A DNA stretch of 64,000 nt from Paramecium octaurelia (taxonomy: Eukaryota; Ciliophora; Oligohymenophorea; Peniculida; Parameciidae): contig CAJJDP010000007.1 of the NCBI GenBank assembly GCA_905182995.1, positions 558,049-622,048 of the forward strand, given 5' to 3'. This document shows, piece after piece, positions 16,266-28,862 of the stretch. A program made the translations under genes and the position numbers. Position 1 is the first letter of the stretch. Every line of letters begins with the position of its first letter. A model generated the notes under the pieces. The model had not been told where the DNA came from, made no database searches, and saw only the letters and a program-made list of their open reading frames with translations.

Positions 16266-17199
16266 TGCCAAAGGCGTTGATATTTTAATCATTTTTTGTT
16301 TTTATTTTTCGGTTTTGAAATTTATTTATTATTATAGATTAGGGAATATTTATAATTATAGTTATGAAAAGCAGGTTATTGTTATTTCAAACAAATTAAT
16401 TCTCAATAAACATAAAATTATAATCAAATATTGGAATAAAATGTAAAAATCATAATTAACTTATTATATTTCCTTCCATTTAATAATTTATTAATAATAA
16501 AATTATTAAGGTTTTATTTCTTTAGATAGCCTTCTTAAAGCTATTGCTTTAGTCCAACTCTATTTTATCGTTAGATATTGATATAAAAAAAGGATTTTTA
16601 AGTAACGTTAAATTTACTTTTGAGGATATATTTTTAGTACATTATCTATATATAGTAATTATATTCTAAAAAGTACTTTATAATTTACAAAAAAGTAATT
16701 AAAAATATATATATACATGATTAAAAATCTATAGAATCTTATTAATATTACAAATTCTAAATACACTTAAGATCCAAAATATCTATATATATTAGAAGAA
16801 CCTCATTTCTAAAAAGCAATTTTTTAATTGTTCAAACTTGCCAATTTTCTAAAGGAGTATTTGTTAAACTTGAAAAGATGGCCAGTATGAAAATGAGGTT
16901 TTGATTGACATAATAAATTAATTTCTTTTAATATTATTTTTCTTTTTGACAATTTAATAGAAGAAAGATGAATTGATTTAGGCAACCTTCAAGCGAACTT
17001 ATCCCTTATTGCAAGTAGGCTTTTATAAAATCTTTATTAGTATTATTCTTGCAAACATTATTATAAAGAATATTAATTAAAAGACATGAAAACTCAATAT
17101 AGTTATAAAAATTAGAAAATGAATTAAGATATTCAATATTAATATTTAGCAGATTAGTCAATTGATTATGTGTATATATACAATATATCAATTAAAATT
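16266..17199. other. AT-rich gap with one open fragment
   Basis: Mostly low-complexity AT-rich DNA. Around 16870-17090 (plus) a frame without ATG stays open for about 70 codons and includes a protein-like stretch, KDELIQATFKRTYPLLQVG, before degenerating to Ile/Asn-rich translation. This could be a gene relic or chance; I do not call a gene. Confidence 0.4.
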
Positions 17200-17952
17200 T
17201 CAGTTCTTACAATCAGGACATATATATTTTTTTAATTTGCTAGCTTGATCCTAACTAAGTCCAACACATTTCAGATGAAACCATTTTTAGCATATTTCAC
17301 AAAAGACATACCTATTTTCTTAATATATCGATACTTTAGGTCTGGATTTGGAGGTTTTCTACACATGCAAACCTTAGTCCATTATTCAAAAGATGGGAAT
17401 AACTTTTAATCAAAATATGTAGCTCTCATAAAGTATACATTTTCGTTTAATTCTTCTATTTTATCGTATTCTTCATAGCTTAAAATGATCGCCAACCCAA
17501 TTATGCTTTCGATTTCTATATAGTCAAATTCCTTAGTTTTAAAAACTTCATTTTCAGAAATACATTCTAATTAATCCCTCGGTAAACCTGTCAACTCGGT
17601 TTTCCTATAATACCACTATACTTTTATAAACGGTAGGCAATTATCTTCATCATCATGCAGTTTGACAATCTTGATGAGTTTGGCGACATACTCAGATCCA
17701 TTGTCCCCTCTTATGCATAAATTTTAACCAACGTGATATTCTTAGTTTTAGTATTTAAGCTTTTAATAATTTGTTCTAAAGTAAACGAAAATTCTCTAAC
17801 CTTGACTTTTTATCAGTTTGTAAAATTCTTACAACTGATTTAAAATCTTTTCTTTTGAGTAAATTTTATAATTGGAACTGTCTGTTTTGCGGAGTTTAAT
17901 CTTCCTTTAGAGTTGAAGTAGAGGAAATCTTTTGTTCTTAAAACACTGACAT
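17200..17952 (-). CDS. BAH-PHD chromatin reader
   Basis: About 234 residues on the minus strand with introns at 17776-17800 (25 nt) and 17312-17334 (23 nt). A further 27-nt GT..AG stretch near 17803-17829 could also be spliced without changing frame. The BAH domain begins YHVGQNLCIRGDNGSEYVAK and continues FIKVQWYYRKTEL to DYIEIESIIG. It is followed directly by a PHD finger, CMCRKPPNPDLKYVFCEICQ, KWFHLKCVGL and YICPDCKN, which supplies the Cys4-His-Cys3 zinc ligands. BAH-PHD pairs (as in plant EBS/SHL) read histone methylation. The PHD is complete and ends three residues before the stop. Confidence 0.88.
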
Positions 17953-18714
17953 CTAATTTCTAGTTGAGATTTAAAATAAAATTAATCAAATATTTAGTTG
18001 CTACTAAATCTTTATATACTTAGATTATCATTACACAATAATTAACTAAACTTAAACCTAAATATAATCAATTACATCAACAATTCTAATTGAATTTTAA
18101 ATAATCTTTTTCGTATTTTCTTAATGATAAACAAATCTTTATTGCAATAATCAGTGTATCAATAGACATAATAAAAGTAACATTCAAAAAGATAATAAAA
18201 TTTAATAATTCAAATATTTATAAATTAATACTGTAGGTATATTGAATCAGTTAAGATCATCTGGAAATTCTTGGTAAATAAATATAAAGATAAATAGAGA
18301 AGGAATATTCCAAGTGTAATAAATTACGAAAAGAAAATTATATCCTTCTAAAGTTATATTAATGTGATTTAGTAAACTAATCTTTAAATATTCAAAATTA
18401 ATTTATTTATTTACTATGAATTTCTTCCCTATCACAATCGACGAATATGAAGTCCTTTTCATATCAAACTTATTTTACAAAAAATAAAATTGAATAATTG
18501 ATATGTTGACAATTATAAATTAAAATATACTAAAGACAGTTCATACTGGAGATCTATGCAATTTTAATATTTCGATCTTTTAATATGTAATGAAAATAGA
18601 ATAATAGTTATTTCTTTGAGAAGTGCTAATACCCTTTTAATAAACAGTATCTAGAGAATTAAAATTTGGATTGGATTATAATAATTATTAAAAATATTAA
18701 TACTTTAACAATTA
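17953..18714. other. AT-rich divergent intergenic region
   Basis: Separates the BAH-PHD start from the next plus-strand start. The part from 18389 onward is the beginning of the duplicated block and recurs exactly after the N. No exon recognised. Confidence 0.55.
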
Positions 18715-19706
18715 ATGCAAAATTTTGAGACTGTAGAGGTTGTAAGTCCAACTGTTGATTATTTAATAATAAAATGTGCACAAAATCTTTATGAACATTA
18801 CTTATATGAAAAAGAACCTGGATATAATTGTGAAGTGATAGCTAATTGGCAGTGTGGAGTTGTATAATAGGAATTCTTAGTATGTAAAATAAATAACAAT
18901 AATAGCCATTTGATCATGGGGAATCTAAATATGCTATTTTAAATAAATGGATAGACGAAGATGAACCTGTACTCAATTATTTATAATGTCGTAGCATTTT
19001 AAAACGATTGATAATTTGACTGCCAAGGGAGTTAAAATTGTTAAGTTATAACAGCCATCAACAGGACAAGAAACATTTGATGACGCTAGATCCTCAAAAA
19101 GCCAATCTTCATCAAGATTCTCTAGAAACTCAATTGCGAAGTTCTAACATTCTGTAAGCAAAATGAAGCTTCTAAACAAAATGGGTGGATCTTCTCAATA
19201 GATTACAACTTTTTAATCGGCAATTCAAGAGGAATACAAACCCAACCTAATAAAAATGCCCGAGACCAAAAAGCCTCCAACTCCAGATGCCATAATAGAG
19301 CGACTTCGTGAATAGAGAGAATATTAAGAACTAGACAAATAGAAAGAGAATGAAAGAATGCGTAAAATTAAGGAGGAGTAAATCGAATAAGAGGAGAAAA
19401 AGAAGGAGCAATTGAAATAATTGAAAAATAAGCAATACACATATGATTATGATGGTTAAGTAGTGTTTCTAACAACAAAGTACATATCTCTAATATATAT
19501 AGGCCTGTAGATTTACAGATAAATGAAATACTTTAACCAGAAACAAAAACTAATTAACCTTAGAGGATAATGAAGGAAGTGAATTCGTAACCTGAAATCA
19601 AACCAGTTAAAGAAGCGTTCGCCAAAGGAGACGAAGACAATAAGAGACTTGAAAAAGCAGCAGCAATCGAATACCCAAAATAACCTCCTTTAATTGAAGC
19701 AATGAA
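18389..19706 (+). repeat. Direct repeat copy 1, adjoining single-N join
   Basis: 1318 bp ending immediately before the N at 19707. It reads the same as 19708-21025 at a constant offset of 1319 wherever I compared it, including introns and non-coding flanks. It is best explained as an uncollapsed overlap between two contigs, not a biological duplication. Confidence 0.9.
18715..19706 (+). pseudogene. Truncated artefactual copy of the 20034 gene
   Basis: It carries the first exons of the gene at 20034-21710 (introns at 18880-18905, 18969-18994 and 19480-19502) and is cut off at the N within IEAM. It should not be counted as a second gene unless the repeat is proved real. Confidence 0.85.
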
Positions 19707-19707
19707 N
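19707..19707. other. Single-N scaffold join
   Basis: One ambiguous base (n) flanked by two copies of the same 1318-bp sequence; a contig join. Confidence 0.95.
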
Positions 19708-21025
19708 TATTCAAAATTAATTTATTTATTTACTATGAATTTCTTCCCTATCACAATCGACGAATATGAAGTCCTTTTCATATCAAACTTATTTTACAAA
19801 AAATAAAATTGAATAATTGATATGTTGACAATTATAAATTAAAATATACTAAAGACAGTTCATACTGGAGATCTATGCAATTTTAATATTTCGATCTTTT
19901 AATATGTAATGAAAATAGAATAATAGTTATTTCTTTGAGAAGTGCTAATACCCTTTTAATAAACAGTATCTAGAGAATTAAAATTTGGATTGGATTATAA
20001 TAATTATTAAAAATATTAATACTTTAACAATTAATGCAAAATTTTGAGACTGTAGAGGTTGTAAGTCCAACTGTTGATTATTTAATAATAAAATGTGCAC
20101 AAAATCTTTATGAACATTACTTATATGAAAAAGAACCTGGATATAATTGTGAAGTGATAGCTAATTGGCAGTGTGGAGTTGTATAATAGGAATTCTTAGT
20201 ATGTAAAATAAATAACAATAATAGCCATTTGATCATGGGGAATCTAAATATGCTATTTTAAATAAATGGATAGACGAAGATGAACCTGTACTCAATTATT
20301 TATAATGTCGTAGCATTTTAAAACGATTGATAATTTGACTGCCAAGGGAGTTAAAATTGTTAAGTTATAACAGCCATCAACAGGACAAGAAACATTTGAT
20401 GACGCTAGATCCTCAAAAAGCCAATCTTCATCAAGATTCTCTAGAAACTCAATTGCGAAGTTCTAACATTCTGTAAGCAAAATGAAGCTTCTAAACAAAA
20501 TGGGTGGATCTTCTCAATAGATTACAACTTTTTAATCGGCAATTCAAGAGGAATACAAACCCAACCTAATAAAAATGCCCGAGACCAAAAAGCCTCCAAC
20601 TCCAGATGCCATAATAGAGCGACTTCGTGAATAGAGAGAATATTAAGAACTAGACAAATAGAAAGAGAATGAAAGAATGCGTAAAATTAAGGAGGAGTAA
20701 ATCGAATAAGAGGAGAAAAAGAAGGAGCAATTGAAATAATTGAAAAATAAGCAATACACATATGATTATGATGGTTAAGTAGTGTTTCTAACAACAAAGT
20801 ACATATCTCTAATATATATAGGCCTGTAGATTTACAGATAAATGAAATACTTTAACCAGAAACAAAAACTAATTAACCTTAGAGGATAATGAAGGAAGTG
20901 AATTCGTAACCTGAAATCAAACCAGTTAAAGAAGCGTTCGCCAAAGGAGACGAAGACAATAAGAGACTTGAAAAAGCAGCAGCAATCGAATACCCAAAAT
21001 AACCTCCTTTAATTGAAGCAATGAA
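19708..21025 (+). repeat. Direct repeat copy 2, after single-N join
   Basis: Second copy of 18389-19706. Here the sequence runs on without a break into the rest of the gene, so this copy lies in the intact gene context. Confidence 0.9.
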
Positions 21026-21710
21026 GGTTTTATGAATAGTTATTCTAGTCTAAATTAGGTACAAATATCATTTTTGATAATGGATACATAAAGGAAGGTG
21101 GTGAATTTAGGATTGCTGATAGAATGAGTAAGAAAGATTATCAAACTATTGTGGATGGTTTACAATAAAAAAATAAGAAGTAGTACGAAGATGAAGAAGA
21201 CGGAGTTGTTGAGAAAATGGATTCGTATGACTAGAAAATATATGATGCCATCAATCGTGAAGGAGATAGGAATATCAAAATTTCAAATGAATAATATTTT
21301 AAATGGATGATGGAAGATGAAGATATTAAAAAGTCATACCATTCATCTTCAGCAGATTCAGCTAATGCAAAGAGTGTGTATGAAAGCAAGAAACAATCCA
21401 AAAAGTACACTCAAGAAAAGGAGAAGATAAGTCCCAAAAAAATAAAATCATAATTTGATAGAATAAATGCTTATAAGAATTGTATTACTTTTCTAATCAT
21501 TTAGTTGACGATATGAAAAAACCTCAAAATCTTAAAGCTAGTAGATTACACAAAGCATTGAATGAATTTGATTCGAAATTGTAAAATCCAAGATGGGGTT
21601 ATACTGATGAAAAAGAAATACAACAACCAAACTCAACCATCTATAAATTAAAGCATAAATCTGAAAGCCAACCTAAATTACCTCCCTTAAGATAAAAAGG
21701 GAGAATTTGA
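20034..21710 (+). CDS. Conserved-looking acidic/Lys-rich protein, unknown function
   Basis: 518 residues, introns at 20199-20224, 20288-20313, 20799-20821, 21027-21048 and 21482-21504. The N-terminal 100 residues look globular (VVSPTVDYLIIKCAQNLYEH, then FDHGESKYAILNKWIDEDEP). The middle is a charged helix (EELDKQKENERMRK-like, about residues 190-250), followed by KQYTYDYDGQVV and a basic C-terminus. The N-terminal layout faintly recalls the metazoan C2orf81 family (helix, then a W-E-D-E-E-P-type motif), but I would not assign it on that basis. It is 34 bp upstream of the phosphatase gene on the same strand. Confidence 0.75.
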
Positions 21711-21744
21711 GCTTTTTTATTATTAAATATATTAACATTATAAG

Positions 21745-23090
21745 ATGGATAAGGTTTACAGTTTTAAAGCAAAAGGCTAAGTTGGTCATATCAAGTAGGT
21801 TATCAATCAAGAGCAGAAGCTTCAGTTTTATAGCGAAGAGGAAGGAGATAGTACGACATCAAAAGATAATACTCCTAAAACAAATCTAAAACCTAAGGCG
21901 AAACCACCCATTCAAAATGGGTATCAGACTGACGATTCAGATTCGGGGACACCTAAAAACTAAAAGCCTCAATCTAAATAGCCTTAGGGTACTGCAGATT
22001 TATATTTAGCTGCTAAGATGTCCAGATTCAGCAATCTAGTGAATACAAAAAAGGTTGAAGGAGATGTTGAATAGGAACCAGATTTTAGTGACTAAGAGAA
22101 GAAACAAAAACCAGTATAAGTATAATAACAAGAAGGAAATTACAATATTGAAGAACAAGCATAAAGGATATAGTAAAAATTAAGTTAACAACCCCCACAA
22201 TAAACGAAGCTGAGCAAAACTAAGTACTGAGATGAAATCTATTTTAGATAAGCAGTCTCTATGTAAAATCTGAATGTGAATTCAGACAATGAGCAAAGCA
22301 AAAAGAATTCGTAAAATAATGGCAAAGATAAATTGAGCAACCATCCTTTTCGACATCTTATTTTTGGTCCTACAATCAACGAATAAACATTTAAGAAACA
22401 TCTTATATTGACATAGAGAGGATTGATTTACGCAAGGAAATGTCTTAAAGGACCTTCTGATAAATTCATATAATCAAAAAAAGTCCAACTCTCAGAAGCC
22501 AATCCAAAAAAAGACAAAACCTTGGTGCTTGATTTAGATGAAACTCTAATTCATTCATGCTCTCAAAGGGAAAATCCTTAAGTGTATGTAACAGCTGTCG
22601 GAGATTTCGGAGAGGAGGCCAAAGTAATTCATTCGAATAAAATTAGATCGGTATCAATATTCGACCATATACAACACTATTCTTGTAGTAGTTATCTTAA
22701 CATTATACTATATACATATACACAGCTTCCTCTTCAGCCTATGCATTAGCAATCATTAATTACTTAGATCCAACCAAACAATTCATTTCTGGTATAATGA
22801 CTAGGAACAATTGTATGGAAACAAAAAATGGATTTTTCATCAAAGACTTAAGGTTGATAGGCAATAAGGACTTGAAAGACATACTTATTGTTGATAATTT
22901 AGCTCATTCTTTTGGATTCTAAATTGAAAATGGTATTCCAATCTTAGAATGGTATTCTGATTAAAACGATTAAGAATTAAAATATCTAATAGATTATTTG
23001 ATGGATGCAGTCAAGTATCCTGACCTTAGAGAATATAATACAAAGAAATTGAGATTGGATGATTTGATTGAATTTCATATTGAGGAATGA
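21745..23090 (+). CDS. FCP1/NIF-type protein phosphatase
   Basis: 432 residues with introns at 22224-22247 (24 nt, contains an in-frame TGA) and 22624-22646. A disordered, Lys/Gln-rich N-terminal 230 residues is followed by the HAD-fold CTD-phosphatase domain. The nucleophile motif is TLVLDLDETLIHSC (DxDxT). Then come IRPYTTLFLQQLSQHY and YTASSSAYALAIINYLDP, FISGIMTRNNC, and the second acidic motif ILIVDNLAHSF. This is the catalytic signature of small CTD phosphatases and nuclear-envelope/centrosome relatives that remove phosphate from Ser/Thr. There is no BRCT domain, so it is closer to SCP/CTDSPL than to FCP1 proper. The substrate is unknown. Confidence 0.9.
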
Positions 23091-23376
23091 GTTATTTTAT
23101 TGTTTATTTCATTAAAAAGCTTACCATTAAAGTAATAAATGATTGCACAAAATTCATAAATAATTGAATTTAAAGCACTTATCTCATGATTCGCTAAAAA
23201 GAACCGTATACTGATTACAAATAAAAATATATTCTTTAGTATAGTAACACATATGACATTCATTTCTTTGATTGATCATATTTAAAAATGTAAAAATATG
23301 CATAATTATAAAACTATATTTATCAATAATATTCAATAATTAATATTTTAGTTTCAATAAATAATTGTTATTTTCT

Positions 23377-24313
23377 ATGAACGACTCTGATTCTCAAATT
23401 AACAACCCCTTAAGTAATAGCCATGTCTCGAATTCCGACTAAGAATAATTGATAAGATAAGAAGAATCAGATTGTGAATTCGAATGTTCATAAAACCCTA
23501 TGTTAACAGAGGAAGAAAATAATGAAAAGTCCGTTGTATTAAATAAGCTAATCTAAAACTCATGTAATATTAATATAATCTAAGAATCTTCTAATTAGAG
23601 AAATAAGAAAAGTTAGTTAGGATCATTTTTGACTTCTTAATAGCTTGAATCATAATAATACAAAATTTCTGTTTAATATGTGGACTCCAACATTGGCAAT
23701 CCTCTGTGTTCAGGAGAGGAAGAAACCTAAGAACATTTGAGGAACATGAAGGAAAAACTTCAACAATTGGAGATAAAATTTGAAAGTTAAGAAAATGAAA
23801 TCAAAGAAATTCAAAGTAATAAATTAATAAAATTTAGACAATTTTAACTCAACAAAAGAAGAAATACAATAATTGAAAATTGAAAATGAGAATTATAAGA
23901 AAGATAACATAGAGATAAGACAATAGTTGTTAAATTATCAAAATGAATTTCAAAAAGTCTAACATTTATTATAACTATTGATCTAAGAGAAATAACTAAA
24001 TCGCTATGACAATCCGACGTAAATTCAAAACAAAAGATCTAAAACAACAGTTGAATTAAGCAAAGATCTTATTGAAAATCAAGAATATTAGTCTAAGCAA
24101 AAATAAAAGCAAACCAATAGTAATGGATCTCCTATAAAATCAAGTGAAAACCAATTATCTTAACAATAAACAACGTTTCTTATTAATAGCTCAAAAAGTT
24201 ACTATAACAAACCGTACATTCCTCAAGTCCAACTATTTAATGCTAATTAATTAGCTGCATTGCTTAAATTGCGTATTAATTATTTTAAGTAAAGCTCTGA
24301 ATCGGAAGGATGA
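23377..24313 (+). CDS. Coiled-coil protein, unknown function
   Basis: 304 residues with one 22-nt intron (23816-23837). The N-terminal 120 residues are Ser/Asn/acidic and disordered. Then a coiled coil of about 80 residues (MKEKLQQLEIKFESQENEIK onward) carries heptad-like Leu/Ile. The Q/N-rich tail ends SEG before TGA 24311-24313. No family recognised. Confidence 0.7.
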
Positions 24314-24461
24314 AGAAAGAAAAGATTTTCATCATAAGTTGCCAGGAAAAGACTTTAACTACTTATTTCAAAAGCCAACTAACACTAGTGGTATCACTTT
24401 TATTTAGATAGTAGCAATAAATCTGAATCAAGTTAAAGGTTAAGGTGTACCTTCATCCTAT

Positions 24462-25334
24462 TCATTTATTAACACTTCCCTAGGGAAATGAAGATGGATT
24501 AAAAATACTATTTATTTAATATGTCTCAATTTTATCTTTTAGAATAGCATGGATTTAATTTAAGTATTTTTAGCAAAAAACTATGTCTTTGTTATAAGTT
24601 AACAATTCTTTTCGCCCTATCCACTATCTTTATATTTTTCCAATACTTTATTTGCATTAATTAATTCTTTCATAATTTTCCCAAATCTCTTTTTGATGTT
24701 AAAAATTAACACAACAAAGCTGCCATTGTTATAATTATTCCACCTGAGTTTAGAGTTCAATTTCTTATGTACAAATACTTCTTCAATATTAACGCTAATT
24801 TATTAATTCTTTTGCTATCCATACTTTTATTAGATATATTCCTTATTATTCCTTACAGCCTAACAACATTAATGGATTTAATTTATGTATCAATACCCTT
24901 AAATCTTTTGTTTTGAAATTAAGCATATCATCCCTTTCAATTCTAATTGAATCAAAAATATTATAAAATGCATTATTATTTTTTGAAAGAAGATATATAT
25001 ATTGCAACTTTATGCTTTCAAATTAGGATATTACTCACAATTTCTGTTGTTGAAATTAATTAAAATATAGTCTTGATTTAATAGAAACACACCTATAAAT
25101 ATTTCAGTATTATCAAATTTCCGATAAAATTTTATAAATTTCTGATTGCTTGACGCCTATTTAAGTGAAGCATATAATCTCTTCCATTCTGTTTAAATGG
25201 TTATGCAATTGAATATTCAGATATTACTGACTTGCCTGCAGTAATGTAAACACAAATAATTCTTATTCTATTTTCAAACTAAAATATTGAACCCTTCAAA
25301 TTCTATTTGGATCTTGTTTTACCATATTTGTCAT
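24462..25334 (-). CDS. Hypothetical protein with uncertain splicing
   Basis: A minus-strand coding signal. The C-terminal 100 residues are clearly open and protein-like (QKEIWENYERINQCKQSIGK, then QRQWIGRKELLTYNKD) and end at TGA 24462-24464. Upstream, frames SIRIERDDMLNFKTKDLRVL and FKQNGRDYMLHLNRRQAIRN are also coding-like. They can be joined by short introns (20 nt after the first four codons, about 19 and 24 nt near 25050-25105, and 30 nt near 24770-24800), starting at ATG 25332-25334. Two of these junctions are ambiguous. No domain is recognised. Confidence 0.45.
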
Positions 25335-25522
25335 CGGTATTAGAGACTAGGTTTCAAAAATGATATTTTTAAGTTTTTGAGAACAATCAAATTTTTTCTA
25401 GAATATTATAATTTTTATAATATTTATGAAATCCTTTTGAAATATGGTGTTTTATAATGTAAATTTTAATTGGAATAAAGTAAATTAGGTTAAAGTTTGA
25501 TTCTATAATTTATTTATTTGCA

Positions 25523-27082
25523 ATGAGTAGATCATTTTCTTGCTCTGACCCTAAATTCAATTTGTTTAATGGGGGTTTAGGATGCTCAATAAATGGATGC
25601 GGTCAATACAACAAGTGCCTCACAATTCTAAATGAAAAATTTATTGAGACAACTGGGTGTTGCCGTGTGAAAATTTTAGAGCCAAACTTCGTGACTGTCT
25701 TCGTGTATATGTTGATTGTGCCAGTTATAGGGATAGCAAGTTTGGGAGCTTTAGGAGGTATTTACATTTTATAATTTGTTTAGGAGGAATAGTAAAGCGA
25801 CCATTTCTCTAAGCAATTCTGAATTTTGATGCAAGCATAGCTGGAGACATTACAGCGTGCTTAATGATTAGTGCTCAAATAGTGAATATGGTGTTCATAT
25901 TTCTCTAAAAGTAATAATGCAGATTAAGAACAATAGTCATCCTGATGTGCCAGAACGACCAGTCATTAATTATGACATAGCTATTATTTACACTTTAGCC
26001 ATTCCAGTCAGTTTGTGTTTAGGTAGTGATTTAGCGAACTTTCTACCGTTACTACCTTTACTCTCATTTCAAATACTATTCTTCTTAGCAATATCCCCTG
26101 TTTTAATTTATTATGCTAGAAGGCAGAATGAATTAGAAGATATAAAGGATCAAAACAGTGATGTAGTAAAGGAATCAGCACTTCTTACTATGTCTTAATA
26201 GTAGATTTAAAATAATAATGAATATACTGAAAATTAAGCTAGGCTATACAAATAGCTTTATGCTGAACAATGTCAAAGGTTTCCCCTTGTACCAATTTTG
26301 ATAACTTTGGGAAATTTTGCAATCAATGAAGTATTAATTACTATTAATTATTCTTAGCTATTATTACTATTAAAATCTTCTCCATATCAATATTCCCCAT
26401 ATTTCTTTCCAGAAGGAGATATAAATAATCAAAATAAAGATAAAGGTCCTTGTGAACCTTGGAATTTTTATATGGTTCTTTTATTAACTGGAGTAAACTT
26501 TATGATAACAGGTTCAGTTTACTTTTTTATGAGAAAAAAGGAATTGTTAAAAAATACAGTGAATTTCTATCCTCATGAACGCTTTTTCACTCCTCCAAGG
26601 AGATTCTTTTTTGTGTATGCAGCAGGATTTTTAACAGGACTTGTTGCTGGATTTGTAGGAATGGCAGCTGGATTAACAATGGTTGTAACTATGGTTCGAT
26701 TTAAATTGATTGCCGCAGTTGCAGGAGCAACAGCCAACTATTGTTATTTCTTAATTTGCATTTAAGTGTTTACTAGTTTCTTGGTTGGTACTTCTTAGAG
26801 TTAAGGTTTGCCTGTGGGAGAACAATTCTTTTTTTACGCCTTAGGAGTAATTAATTTATAAAGATATTATAGATTTTAGCTGTGCTGACATTCACAAATT
26901 TTGGTTATAGATTATTATAGAAATATAATATTGGCCACATCATTTTTTATATTGACTTCGGAATAGTTATTTTGAACATTATGGGAAACATAGCTTGGGG
27001 AATTGAGAATGGTTATCGGGATGGTTTTCATTCATTGGAGCAACAGCCTTCAACATGCGGAAATTTTGTCCTCGATAACTGA
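25523..27082 (+). CDS. TauE/SafE family membrane transporter, copy A
   Basis: 484 residues with introns at 25758-25783, 25911-25936, 26331-26357 (27 nt) and 26847-26872. A Cys-rich N-terminus (CSDPKFNLFNGGLGCSINGC) is followed by hydrophobic helices. It has the two TauE/SafE repeats: LGALGGGIVKRPF near residue 80 and GFVGMAAGLTMVVTMV near 355. The family exports or imports sulfonates and sulfite-like anions; the substrate is not known here. The loop between the halves is Q/N-rich. It is the first of three tandem paralogues and the most divergent of them. The 27-nt intron at 26331 is absent in copies B and C; removing it aligns NE-LLLLLKSS with NE-LIILLRTT. Confidence 0.88.
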
Positions 27083-27322
27083 AGAATTATATTTATTTAT
27101 TTTAATTTATTTGAAATAAGTTTCATTTTGCATACCAGAGTGTTCAAAATGGGTAGTTTCATCAAATTTGAATTTTTTAGAAAAGACTATTATTGAAATT
27201 TTTAAGGTTGATATTTAGTACTTTAAAATGCAATATTTTTAAATCACTAATTTGAGTAGCAGTTAGGTTGGTAAGTTCTTATGTTCTTCGAAATTAGAAA
27301 ACATTCTATAAATATTTTTATA

Positions 27323-28862
27323 ATGTCTTAATTATTGTCATGCCAAAATGACCAATACTCTTTATTTCAAGGCTCTGGAACCATAAATTGTCAAAGCTCT
27401 TCATGTGGGTAGTTCTCTGCATGCAATAGCTTAATATTATCTGGCAAACCAACTGGCTAGGTAGGCTGTTGTAGAGAAGGAGTTTTGTATCCGAACGCAG
27501 TTTCTATTATAGTATATATTCTAATCATTCCCATCATTGGAATTGGCAGTCTTGGAGCACTAGGAGGTGAGAATAATATTAAGTTCATTAGGTGGCGTTG
27601 TCAAAAGACCCTTTTTAGAGGCCCTTCTAAATTTTAATTCGTCTACTTCTGGCGATATTACTGCTTGTCTTATGTTTGGGGCTCAATTAGTGAATCAAGT
27701 CATAATCTTTTTTCAAAGGTATTTAGAATATTCTATGTTTCTAGCCATCCTGACAACCCCGAACGCCCTTTGGTCAATTTTGAGATAGGATTAGTCTATG
27801 CCTTGGGGATACCAATTTCAATGTAGATTGGAATGGAATTGGCAAATTACTTACCTCTTTTGCCTTTGTTGACACTACAAATGCTTTTTTTTTTGATAAT
27901 TTGCCCAGTACTTTTATATTTCGCAAAATCTGAACAAAAAAGTGAAAATAATAAAGAGGTTAACAATGAGTTATAGCAATCTTCTATCATTACGATAGAA
28001 TAGTAGGTCAAAGGCAACATTATTGAAGAACAAAGAATGGCTGAATTATTCAAATAGCTACAGGATGAATCAAATTCAAGATTCCCTTTGGTGCCAATCC
28101 TCTTGGCTTTTGGAAATTTTGCAGTGAATGAATTAATCATTCTACTTAGGACTACGACTTATTAAATATCACCTTATTTTTATCCGAATGATTAAGATTT
28201 TGATAATAAATATTCTGCTTGTGAACCATGGAACTTTTATATGATGCTACTCTTATTTGGAGTGAATTTAATAATCACACTCTGGGTGCTCTTTTACATG
28301 AGAAAAAAAGAACTACTAAAAAATACTGCAAATTTTAATATGAATGAGCGATATTTCACACCAATCTCCAGATTCTTTGCTATTTATGGTGCTGGTTGGG
28401 CTACTGGATTTATAGCTGGATTCTTAGGTATGGCAGCTGGGTTGACTATGTTTGTAACTATGATGGAATTTGGTTTGGTAGCTGCAGCTGCTGGAGCCAC
28501 AGCAAATTATGGATATTTTATCATATGTTTGCAAGTCTTTATTTCTTTCGTAGTAGGAGAATATTAGGATTTGACTTTAACAGTTGGCTATCAATTTTTC
28601 TTTTATGGAATAGGAGTATTTATTATATATAAATCTTTAGGCTATTGGAGTTTTAATCTTTACTAATTTAGGATACTATGTGATCAAAAAGTACAATGTA
28701 GGTCATATAATATTTTACATTGACTTTGCATTGGTTTTACTAAATATGATCGGCAATGTTGCATGGGGTATTGAGTAATCTGAAAGATATTCATATCATT
28801 CTTTAGTGTACAATCCACAGAGTTGTGCCGCTTAGATTTTAAACAAAAGCTCAGTTCAATGA
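27323..28862 (+). CDS. TauE/SafE family membrane transporter, copy B
   Basis: 487 residues with introns at 27567-27591 (starts GTGAG), 27720-27745 and 28616-28640, at the same positions as in copy C. The N-terminal Cys-rich segment (SSCGQFSACNSL-type) is followed by LGALGGGVVKRPF, an amphipathic helix with SGDITACLMFGAQLVNQ, and the second repeat GFLGMAAGLTMFVTMM. The C-terminus ends with WGIEQSERYSYHSLVYNP. It is much closer to copy C than to copy A, so the B/C duplication is the more recent. Confidence 0.9.

Noticed and set aside
17006..17191. Minus-strand 61-codon ORF
   Set aside because: Low-complexity Asn/Ile/Tyr translation; no supporting features.
18715..21710. Two tandem paralogues of the acidic/Lys-rich gene
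   Set aside because: The copies match including introns and flanks and meet at a single N, so an assembly overlap is the simpler explanation.
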